Origin: Scleromitrula shiraiana | Lineage: Eukaryota > Ascomycota > Leotiomycetes > Helotiales > Sclerotiniaceae | Reading direction: 5' to 3' | Assembly: GCA_028455995.1 (NCBI GenBank) | Contig: JABELC010000014.1 | Span: 186,001 to 250,000 of the forward strand | DNA length: 64,000 nucleotides | Part shown: piece after piece, positions 35,221-45,868 of the stretch | Layout: each line of letters starts with the position of its first letter | How positions within the stretch are numbered: the stretch's first letter is position 1 | Notes under the pieces: generated by a model | What the model was told of the DNA's origin: nothing | The model's input: the letters and a program-made list of their open reading frames with translations, nothing else | The model's database searches: none | Translations under genes and position numbers: made by a program

Positions 35221-35607
35221 ATGCCCCAAAGCATCGAGATAACCACCTTCACACCAACAACTCCCCAGTCACCCTCTCTATCCCTAAAACTCACGCTCAG
35301 CCCCCCCTCATCCAACCCCAATCCAATCCTCTCCCCAACATCCACCAACTCCATCTCCCTGTCTGTCCATAATCTCCGTACAAACCAGGAAATACATCTC
35401 AATTGACTCACCGCTAAGGATTTAGATTTCCAAGAAGATGGCAGTGTGGATGTGGATGTGTCGAGTTTACCGAGGTTTAGGGATCAGCTTGAGGGTGATG
35501 TGAAGGTTGAGATACATGTTTGGAAGGGGGAGAAATTGCTGGGGGTTGGGTTGCTGGGGGTTATTAGGGTGGGAGTTTGCAGTTGCTTTGGGGTTTAAGG
35601 TGAAATG
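35221..35607 (+). pseudogene. Small hypothetical ORF with in-frame stop, probably degenerate
   Basis: An ATG at 35221 opens a frame beginning MPQSIEITTFTP, rich in Ser, Thr and Pro. A TGA at 35404-35406 ends it after 61 residues. The same frame then stays open for about 65 codons with plausible protein composition (AKDLDFQEDGSVDVDVSSLP, then EGDVKVEIHVWKGEKLLGVG). Read through the stop, it would be one protein of about 130 residues. A TATA-like element lies upstream. I do not recognise the family. It could be a gene fragment, a gene with one nonsense mutation, or chance. Confidence 0.35.
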
Positions 35608-36125
35608 GGGAAGGATCAGGGGAGCTGATGGATAATTATATTGAGTTGGAGTGGTAATTGGTTGGGGCTGGCTATGATAGCGATTTAAGAGGGTTCTCAG
35701 GGAGGCTTAACTTTCTGATGTTCTTACTTGATATAACGAAGAATGTGATCTTACTCCTGTTTGAAGATGGCTGTATGATTTCAATATTTGGCCTTGATAG
35801 TGGTGATACAATTTCCATCTCGGTGTACACGTTATACATTGAAATATCTGCAGGCTTTCGTGCTATATTGGACAAGGTATATACCCAAATACTCTCCTCA
35901 ACTCAACTACGAAGCCTCTATCTCTTGAAATTTATCTCGTTCATTCATCCTTACTTGGGAATCTAGAGACTGGAATGCAAAAAATATAATAATAATTTCT
36001 ACATGAAACCGTCTGGTATTATATTGATATTTATTAATGCTAATGCTTATCACGATGCTTATTCTAGCGCTTGCCCGTAGGTATTAAACCAATCTCAGTC
36101 AACTCAGAAAGGGTAACAAACATAT
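35608..36125. other. Convergent intergenic region
   Basis: About 500 bp between the small broken ORF and the stop codon of the 5-oxoprolinase gene on the opposite strand. Open frames here show no recognisable domain. Confidence 0.4.
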
Positions 36126-39100
36126 CTAAGCTTGCAAAGCTGTCTCCTCTCTGCTAGCCCAACTTCCACCCTTCCAAGCTGCTTTCGGGTCCTTTATTTC
36201 CTTACTAACACACTTCTCTTCTCCCACCTTTCCCCATCCACCACCACCAGGTGTATGGATAATTATCCTCTCTCCTGCCTTCATAGCAGCTGTGTTCTTT
36301 GCGCCCATATTGATTCTTCTCTCCTCATATACCACTCCTTCATCTTCATTCGCTTTCCCTCCATTCAACAATCGATCCGATCTAACTGGGTCACTCTTCT
36401 CTACTTTTCTTACCCAGATGTTCAAACCACACTGCGCATCTTCTCCCCCTTCCAATCCATACGGGCGGTAAACTCTCCTTTCACTAAGAATCGACACTTG
36501 AACGGGGATACGGAACTCTATATCACGAATAACACCATCACCACCTCTATGTTTGCCCTTTCCACCAGATCCAGCTCTCAACGAAAACTCCCTCAAAAGA
36601 ACAGGGTATCTCCTCTCGAAGACTTCGGCATCCGTGATTCTCGTATTCGTCATGTGAGTATGAACACCACTTGTGCCATCCCAATCGCTTCCAGCCCCTG
36701 ACCCACCAGCAATCGTCTCATAATATCCAAATCCCTTCACATGTTTTTGACCATCGACATTTCCACCGAATCCAAAAGTCAAGTTATTACAATCACCTTG
36801 ACTGGCGGCACAAGCACGGAATGCCTTGAGGATTACGTCGGTGACACGCTGGGATGTGAGGACATTGCCACCTACTACGGCTGCTTTGTCGGATGGAGAG
36901 AGGAAGGAATTTTCTGGGATGAGGACACGAATGGGCTTGAGACAACCTTGATTTAGCGGAATATCTTCAGATATTAGTGCACGGAGACAGTAGATTATTG
37001 CGCTGTAGGTTACAGCTTGTGGTGCATTGGTATTTCCTAATTGCCTTGTTAGATGACGGGTGAGTCTATAGATAATATGATCAATGCACATACCATATAC
37101 TTCTGGTCCAGTTCCATCGAAGTCAAAGATGGCCTCTCCTTTCTCAGCATCGATAGTAATCTTCAACTTTATGGGGCTTCCATCATCCATATAATCAATT
37201 GCTGAAAGGTCTTGCCCTTCAAACCGCTTGCTGACATCTTTCAAAAGATTTCGCACGCTGAGTTCGGCATTATTTTGAATATTTATCATGTAGAAGTTCA
37301 CGATATCTTCTCCATATTCCTCTATTAGAGCACTGATAAGATTTATACCTTTCATGTTACTAGAAATTTGAGCTTTGAGATCCGAGATATTATCAGCTAG
37401 ACATCGTGTTCCACTGCATCCAGGATACTGTGCGGGCTCGTCCATAAGGAGTTGAGTTATCCTTTCTTCATTAAAACGACCTGCACTGACAAGTTTCTCG
37501 GATTTGATGGCAGCTCCTTCTTGATAGAGCTCTCTTGAATGAGGCGGCATACTACCAGGAAGAATCCCACCAATATCTGCATGGTGAGCTCTAGATGCAA
37601 CATAGAACAAGATCTTCTCCCCAGCAGGATCAAAAGCAGGGGTGATGACGGTAATATCAGGAAGATGGGTTCCACCATATTCCGGATGATTAGATACTAT
37701 CACATCCCCTTTAACTAGCTTGCCTTTCCATATCTCTGCTTGTCGTCGCACGCACGTTGACATTGAGCCCAAGTGCACGGGGAGATGCGGCGCATTTGCG
37801 ACTAGGCCTCCAGTAGCATCGAATAACGCGCAGGAATAGTCAAGGCGCTCTTTCACATTTGTACTGACGCTCGTCTTCTGTAAAGCCCGCCCCATCTGCT
37901 CTGCAATAGCCATGAATCTATGAGCAAAGATACTGAGCATAATTGGATCAACTGATTTCGTCTCGTCTTTAGTAGAAGACCTAAAACCGCATTAGTCGTA
38001 ACCTTATTCATAAGTACAAATTTTTACTCACTTATCTTTAGTTTCTTGCTCTCCGACGTTGATGACCACGTGGGTTTCAATTATCAGTGCAGTTGCGTTT
38101 GGAGTAACAACAATGGTCTGCGTGCCATCTGCAAGAATCGCAGGGCCCTTGATCCTATCCCCGATATCGAGATCCTCTAGCTTGTAGATAGGAGTATCTT
38201 GTCGTCCGCCCTCGAAATAAACCTTTGAGCGCTTGTACTCCTTCTTTCCAGCTTCGATATCTCGGGGTTTGATCTCGTTCAATTGTTGGTCAACGGTCTT
38301 TTCCAATCCCTGGAAGCTCTTTCCGATACCACGAACTCGTACATCATCTACAATGATATCTCTATCAGGTAAAGTGAAACCGAATTCTTGCTGATGTTGC
38401 TTGACAAAGGCTTTTCCATATGCCCATTCGTCACCTCCGAATTCTTCAACGTCTTGCTTCTCGGGTTTGACAACCATGAGTGCAGACTCTGTTCCACGAT
38501 ACCTCATGTTCAGATATTCTTCGTGGACAATAGCATGGTCTTGGAAACCTTGTTCCTTAAGTGCAGCAGTAGACTTTCCTTTGAGTTCTTGAATTTTCCT
38601 TTTCAAGTAGTCGCGAGACTCTCCATTGTCCGCCCAGATCTTTGATTCTGGCTCTTGTTTTTCGTCGACAACATCTGCTAATGACATACCATATGCAGAA
38701 AGTACAGATGAGTAACGATGGACAAGAATTTGACGGATACCTAAACTCTCGGCAATTGCTACAGCATGTTGTCCGCCTGCACCTCCAAATGTTGCCAACC
38801 GATGCTTTGAGGTATCATGGCCCTTCGCTTCGGTTAATGATCGAATAGGTCGAGTCATAGCTTCATTAGCAACAGTCAGAAAACCGTATGCAACTTCGTC
38901 AGCAGTCATGTTTTTCCCCATTTCCTTATTGACCTGTTCGGCTAATTCATGTAGTAGCTTCTCGCTAGCAGAGACATCGAGGCCTTCGTCTTCACTTTTG
39001 CCAAAGATTTTTGGGAAAAAGTCAGGAATTAAACGGCCAAGGAACAAGTTGGCATCGGTGACAGCGGCGGGACCGCCCTTACGATAACATCCAGGTCCAG

Positions 39101-40488
39101 GATGAGCTCCTGCAGACTCAGGCCCAACAACAAACAGGCCATTCTTGAAGAACAAACGTGAGCCACCACCTGCAGCTACAGTGTTGATATCAAGCTGCGG
39201 AGACTGGATAGTTACACCGGCTGTGGTGGTCTCAAAAACATGCTCATATCGTCCGGAACCGTATCGGGATACGTCGGTGGAGGTGCCACCCATATCAAAT
39301 CCAATAACTGGTATCCTGGTTTCTGGATCATATGATGTAAGCGCATATCCAACAACTCCACCAGCAGGCCCTGAAAGAATGGCCTTAAGACCCGAGAAAT
39401 TTTCCACATCTACTAGTCCTCCATCACTTTGCATAAATTCGCACCTCGCGCCTTTCGCGCCTGTTTCATTCTTGACACTCTCAGCCCCAAGACCACCCTC
39501 AAACCCTCTTGAGAAGCCAGCAATATATTTTTTAATTGCTGGGGTCAAATAGGCATCAGCACAGGCTGATGTAGCTCTCGGAACTAGTTTAATCATAGGC
39601 ATGAGTTCGTGACTAAGAGATACATGTTGAAATCCGATATCTTTTGCAATCTTGCCAACTAAGGCTTCATGATGAGGGAAGGTATAGCCGTGCATTAAGC
39701 ACACTGCTATACTCTTGATACCACTGTCGTAAACCTCTTGCAATTGCGAACGGATCTTGGTCTCTTCAGGACGTTGAAGGATTCGCACGGTTTCCGAAGA
39801 TAATCCTCGCACAAGGTCTTTATTCTGTGCATCATCTTCATCGACTTTTGTGATACTTCGTTCCGGGTCCTCGGCGTAGTCTTCCAGTGTGACTCGCTCG
39901 TCAATCTCCACCACATGCTCATAGAGGACGTCAGGCTTCTTAATTGCTAGATCAAATATCTTTGGTCTTGATTGATTACCAATCTCGAGACAGTCTTTGA
40001 AGCCCTTTGTGACTACCATAGCAATTTTCTCGCCTTTTCTTTCTAATAATGCATTGGTAGCAACTGTAGTCCCCATTCTGATTGACTCAATTTTGGAAGT
40101 GTCTAATGGTTCCCCACGAGGGATCTCTTTATTCAGAAACTTCGACATCAGTCGCCTAATACCTTCCAAAGGGGCATCATCGTAGTTTGATGGATCTTCA
40201 GATAAAAGCTTGATTATCACATCATCTTCCATCTTTCCCGTGCCTGGGTTCCCAACACAATCCGTGAAGGTTCCACCTCGCTGTGATTATAATTAGCATC
40301 GTATGTTTTTCAAGGGATAAGATCTGTTTGTATCCGCTTGAATAACTGAGTACAGCCATAATTTCCGAATGGATGTACAAAATGGTCGCCAGATCATAGA
40401 AGCAAGTTCAGACTGTAAAGACGAGAAAGTTTCCACATACATCTATTGCGATCCTAAAGCCGCCATGTTGTTGTAATTGCTCACCCAT
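36126..40488 (-). CDS. 5-oxoprolinase (ATP-hydrolysing)
   Basis: Cytosolic enzyme of glutathione turnover that converts 5-oxo-L-proline to L-glutamate using ATP. Four exons: 40441-40488, 38032-40280, 37094-37980 and 36126-37036; introns are 160, 51 and 57 bp. The product is 1364 residues, slightly longer than the usual about 1300. The N-terminal half is HyuA-like: FRIAIDRGGTFTDCVGNPGTGK at the start (the phosphate-binding DRGGTFTD is split by intron 1), RMGTTVATNALLERKG, then IGFDMGGTSTDVSRYG and DINTVAAGGGSRL. The C-terminal half is HyuB-like: ERLDYSCALFDATGG, SNHPEYGGTHLPDITV, HHADIGGILPGSMPP, and HTPGGGGWG near the end. Both halves are fused in one chain, as in eukaryotic OPLAH. The 57-bp intron is in frame and stop-free, so a naive reading passes through it. 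Confidence 0.95.
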
Positions 40489-41379
40489 ATTCGGATTGAA
40501 TGGTTATATGTTTGGGTATTGTAATAAAGTTGGAGTATGATTAGATACAAAGTAATGAATGTATGTGATATGAGAAGGAGGTGTATTACAAGCTTCAAGG
40601 TCGTTGATTTAAGATAAAATAAAGGAATTTTGATTGTAGCACTCTTGTTCTACGACAACGATAATGATAATGAGACAGTAGTAGAAAATGCTGTAATCAT
40701 ACCACAGCGTCTATGAATATGGTGGAATACAATATAATATCATTCATATCATGAGGGGTCCAAAGGGTCATCATATATATCTTTTTTCTCAATGTTGTAT
40801 CGGTTTTGATACTCCGCGGTGGGGAGACGGTCTTGAAATCCCGACGTCATTAGTAATAAATTCTTATCAATCTTATCGTAGATGAGGGGAAGTGAAAGTT
40901 GGACATTGAAGAAAAAAACATTGAACATGGTGATTGAATATTGAAGAGCATCAATTGTTAGGTAATGTTAACATGAATATAACTATTCCAACCCCATTTT
41001 ACTTTGATTATAGACGTACTTGATAGATAGTACCGTGAAGTGAACGCCATCCCATCCCGACAATGCTGTTTCTCTTCCGCCATGGGGTGAACTTTTATAA
41101 GGATGGGATACTCTGTTTGATGCTTGACTTCACAATATCTGATTGTCCGGAAAAGCTTCCTTGGATTTTCGAGATTCATTAAAGGGCCTACCTAAAAAGA
41201 TATGTTGTCGATCCCCGTTTGTTTACTACCACTTGCAAAAGAGTTTGTTTCAGGATACCAAACCAAATCATGTAAGGCTTAGTCTCATGGTTGTCGTCCG
41301 CTCTGCTATACGATACTTCATTGGGACCAATATCTGAAAACTTACCTACTGCGCGATACTCTGCATCGAGATTAGGGTG

Positions 41380-41387
41380 TATATAAG
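41380..41387 (+). promoter_or_regulatory. Candidate TATA box (TATATAAG)
   Basis: A strong TATA match lies 33 bp before the 63-bp tandem duplication and points right. If used, transcription would begin close to 41410-41420. No confirmed gene follows; see the candidate small ORF at 41584. Confidence 0.4.
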
Positions 41388-41419
41388 AGCAACTCCACGG
41401 TTCTCTTCATTGAATACTT

Positions 41420-41545
41420 ACTCAACCTGAGCATCATTTAAATGCAAGCAGTTCGAATGAGAAAAATCAAGCTTCTTGTTATACTCAACCTGAGCATCAT
41501 TTAAATGCAAGCAGTTCGAATGAGAAAAATCAAGCTTCTTGTTAT
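41420..41545. repeat. Perfect 63-bp tandem duplication
   Basis: Two adjacent 63-bp copies (41420-41482 and 41483-41545) are identical at every position. The lack of any difference implies a recent duplication or an assembly artefact. Each copy contains the frame ATGCAAGCAGTTCGAATG. Confidence 0.95.
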
Positions 41546-41583
41546 CCACCACGGGAGAAGAATATCCGACGAGATAGAAGAAG

Positions 41584-41739
41584 ATGAAACTTGATATCAG
41601 ACAATCGTTATCTCATTTTTCCGAACGGCCAGCCAGGCTCGGAGAGTTGCTTATGGATGATGGTCTGATCATAGTCAATAGACTATGTGTTGCGCACTTG
41701 CTCAAAAAGATCATTTATAGAGACCTTGGAGTTATTTGA
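41584..41739 (+). CDS. Candidate small ORF, 51 codons
   Basis: ATG at 41584 to TGA at 41737-41739 encodes 51 residues beginning MKLDIRQSLSHFSERPARLG. It lies about 200 bp downstream of a TATA box and just after the tandem duplication. I do not recognise the sequence and it has no signal peptide. ORFs of this length arise by chance, so it is listed only because of the promoter-like context. Confidence 0.15.
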   Translation: MKLDIRQSLSHFSERPARLGELLMDDGLIIVNRLCVAHLLKKIIYRDLGVI

Positions 41740-44700
41740 TAGCCAGCCAAACGAGTCAATCCTCTTATAGCCAGGGAAAGGAATGTATGATGGCATAGAG
41801 AGGCTCAAAATGGGGGTAATAAGAGTCGCCCCCAAGATTTGAGATTGCTTAGTAGTCCTTTCAACTCATTCGATCTATTTGATTCCTTTTATAAAGATGA
41901 CAGAGTAATGGTGTATATGATGATTTGAGTAATCAAGAAGAACTTGAGGCTTAATTGACTCTGTCATTGACAGGAGTCGTGGGAGGTAATGCTTTGATTA
42001 TTAGATGTGTTTACCTATATAGGTATGGTTATAACACTGTACAGTAAGAAGGATCTCGTATATCGTTCACCACAATCTCAGATCCTAATGTATCTGTAAC
42101 ACAGTCATCATCAATTATCAGGGTCAATGTAAAATAGTAAATGCATATCAGATTAGTAAATTCGAAGACACTAGAAGCAATCAAGGTATTTCCTGTATAA
42201 ACATCCATACATTACGATGCTGATGCGAGAGGAGTGAGTTATTCTGTTCGACAGGAGTGAAGAAGCATTGAAATAATAGAGGAACAGGAGCCAACTTGCT
42301 GACTGACTGATTAATAAAGAACGTCACATTGGATTACTTTAGAATAAATTGCATCTATATAGTATAGTATATAGTACCTAGGTAAGCCAACTCTTGGATT
42401 TGAACTCTTTTTTTTTTTTGGATAAGGGGCTTAAGAGAACCCATTTTGTACTATACTACTGTCCCATCTGGTGTTGTTTCAAATGCAAACTCTACATTGA
42501 TGAGAGCAGAGTGAAAGTTCAGACTTAGAATCCAATCGGAACAATTACCCATCATAGAAGGATGAAAGCTGCCCACATAATCCGTTGATTATAGCAATAG
42601 CAATAGCAATATTTGAAGATATTACAACCATCAGCATCAATATTCGATAGGAGTTAAAGTAGTGAAAATGGTGTGGTGAAGTGGTGGAGGCTAGGGAAGA
42701 CAATCATCCATCATTTTAGCTTCTCAGCTTGGCTTGGGAAACAAGCTCTTGGAAAGTATCATGTAGTTACGGGTAGAGAGTAGAAGGTTTCTCGGAGAAT
42801 TCCTTCCTTCGATACAGTTCTTTTAAGAAAACGCCTTTTAGTTACCCCTAATATAGTAGTAATAGTTAAATTATGGGTTACTTTACCTATGGGTTACTTT
42901 ACCGGGTGGGGAGGGACGGGGGAAACGATCTTAAACCTATCTGAAAAGATCAAATCAAATTGTATAGCCTGAATCGAAACTTTTGATATTGATAATGATT
43001 CTACCTAGGTATTTCATATCAACAACTAGTGATGGTGGAAACAAATGTGTATGTATGTGTATTATGTATGTTGCAGGTGTGGCAAGACATGCTAATCCAC
43101 TGTTCAAAGATCTTCGCGAGACTCTTCTCCATCATTTATGTTCAATTGCCATAGAATACCTAAGGGGAGAACCATAGCAGACAGTGGATGCATGCTGTAC
43201 GAGTTCGCGCTTACAGTATGAGATTACCTACATAGTACATATGTGTACTGTTGTGACCTGTTGTGACCTGTTGTAACTAATAATATGGGATATAAAAGTG
43301 TACCTCGCTCGCCTCGCACCAGTAAGGCTTACAATACCAGGTTTTACCGGTGACCATTACATATCTTCTTCGGAGATGGTCTTCATTTGGAAAAGGGGAA
43401 GCTTGAAAACGTTTTCTTAACTTTTTCTTCTCCTCTTTTTGTCCATCTATTCCCTGCTCACAGTTGCTTGATCACACATTAAAAAATGGCGAAATATCCT
43501 TGCAATTCACGTTTTTCCCTTGACTATCGTATACCTTTATACCTTAGTCCTTGCACTGACATGACTTGAGCACATTCACACAATCAAGAAGAGTGGTGGA
43601 GGATAAAAAAAAGGCCCCCTCCACCCCAGTTCTTCTCTCTATTGTCAAATCAGATGTCGTTGTTGAATTGCCAGAGTCTAACCATCACCACCCACAAACC
43701 GAGAACATCTTATATAGGATAGATTATAGTCCGGGCTATAGTTATTAGTCGTATGTCTAGTATCTTATACCCCCTTGCCGCTGTGCCCCTTGCCATCCCG
43801 GACGTTTGTCCTCGCTCTTTGGTATCGGGCACTACTACTTGCTACTTGTACTACGCATAAAAGTAAAAAAAAAATGAGTTACGCTCGTCTCGTTACGGTA
43901 CCTGTACGTATCATTCCCTTCTTTAGATTCAATTATTTGAACACGCACCCGCCGGGAAAGGAAAAGGGAGTCATTTTGCAGCTTACTTATCTTACCTGGG
44001 TAGATTATGTACAATATCTCAATTATTTTCCTTGACCGACCTTCTGTTTATTTTCTTTGAAATCTTGGATCTTTCTCAACTAATTTCCAATACAATCTGC
44101 ACGTATAACTTCATATACTTCGTTTCTGCTCATACTTCGTTTAGATTGGTTCATTGAGATTTGAAATTCTAAAAATTCTACACAGCCATTTCTTCTCTTT
44201 TTCCCCTTGCCCTTTCAAATTCGATATCGAATCATATCAGTAGATCCGATGATATAACAGGCTTCAAAAGGCTCATACCACCGTTCTGAAGCTTAGTATA
44301 TGTACCCCTTCAACGAACATTGTACAGTAAACACTTAAACGGGATTCGATTCTGCCCAGTCTTCCAAAGATTGTCTCAAACAAGGGCATCACAAAGTCCA
44401 TTGGTTTGGATTCTACAGAGGGCGATTCTTTTTAACAATTCATTCTTATCGAATTTCGTCATTATACTTCGACACGTAGTGGCGGCATTGCATCATTAGA
44501 AGTGTAGGAGAGACTCGCAAGCACAGAGTGTATCGACATTGAAGTTTGTTTCAAATATATATATCACTAGGTACCATTTACTTTCCCAGATCATATGAGT
44601 ATTGTGGAACCCGTCTTCAATATTATATGATCAGGAACGGAATCAGAACAAAAGAAGGCTTGGTCTAATCATATCTGATCTAAGATATAATAATGAATCT

Positions 44701-45664
44701 CGACAGGAAGATTTGAGCAAAGTCTCCTTCAACATTCCCCTCATCTATCAAACTACTCTGTCCGAGCTTCGTACTTTCTGGGGTAGCTACTGAGAGTTAG
44801 AACTTATCAGAGGGAAGGTATACTTACATGTGTCAAGGTATGTCATGAGGAATGTCTTCTTATGTATCTTTACGTACAAATATATTACCATTATTCACTA
44901 CCGAAAGTCTTGCATATTGCATCAAGAAATATTTATAAGTTTTGCTAATGTAACTGTGTTGATTTTTAATTAGGATCGTCTAGATTCTAGATAGCTTTGA
45001 AAATTCCGTTTTTTGAGCCGACTCATTATATTACCATTATCGATTCACTTCCCAATTAGACTTAGGTACGTAATAGAAATTTGATAATTTCAACCTACAG
45101 TGTCAGCGTAGGTATAGTCGATCTGCAACAAATATACATACCTATACCTACCTACCTTATTTCTTGGGCATTGGCGGATCACTACCGGCACGTTCACGGC
45201 ACTTTTCAAACGGAACCAATTAGATGATATAACGCGCGATACGTTCAATATACATATCTTGGAAAGATAGAAAAATAATTTGAAGGGAATAGAGACGAAG
45301 AGAGAGCAAAAGAGGGGAGCAGGGAGATTGAGAAGGAAGGTAAAACTATTTACCTACACAGTGGTTATCTCGTAAGATAGCAGGAGTCACTTTCCTAAAG
45401 TACTACTTTCAACTTGAAGAGAGTCTTAGATAAAGAGGGAAGAGAAAGGTATATATCAGATTCATATTATACTTTCAAATTACTTCACTGAGGAAGAGAT
45501 CTTGAAGCCCCTTTGGAGGAAGGGAGGAAGGGGTTGGAAGGAAGGAAGAATAGTCGACTTTCCTTTCTCGATAATATCTCATTACCTAGGTAAATCCATC
45601 GGACCACAGCCTACCTACCTGCACCACATTGAACTTCACTGCAACTGCGCAAAATTATTGAATT

Positions 45665-45702
45665 AGTTGCAGTTGCAGTTGCAGTTGCAGTTGCAGTTGC
45701 AG
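45665..45702. repeat. (AGTTGC)n hexamer array
   Basis: Six to seven perfect AGTTGC units about 170 bp upstream of the MIT-domain protein start; probably in its promoter or leader. Confidence 0.9.
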
Positions 45703-45868
45703 GAAGGAATTGGATTGGGATTAAAACAGGGGTTTAATCTATCCAATCTAATCTCAATAAGGATTATCTGGGTATAAACTAACTTAATTAGTCATCCTAG
45801 CCACTTTTGATACACTACATACATACCTCCCCCCAAATTCCCGAACCCCCTTCGATTCTATTTCGACC

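Larger units (their letters stand above)
40489..45868. other. 5.4-kb gene-poor interval
   Basis: No protein-coding gene can be supported between the 5-oxoprolinase start (minus) and the MIT-domain protein start (plus). It contains a TATA box and 63-bp tandem duplication near 41380-41545, three exact TACCTAGGTA palindromes (42375, 43002, 45583), a tripled TGTTGTGACC-like unit near 43250, pyrimidine-rich tracts at about 43400-44250, purine-rich tracts at 45250-45560, and an (AGTTGC)n array. Part of the right side could be a long, possibly spliced, 5' leader of the MIT-domain gene. Confidence 0.45.

Noticed and set aside
36132..36701. 189-codon plus-strand ORF overlapping 5-oxoprolinase
   Set aside because: It lies antisense to the conserved C-terminal exon and has no domain of its own.
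42391..42422. tRNA-like GAGTTCAAATCC on the minus strand
   Set aside because: No acceptor stem or anticodon arm can be folded around it, and the adjacent homopolymer is A, not T, on that strand, so it is not a polymerase III terminator.
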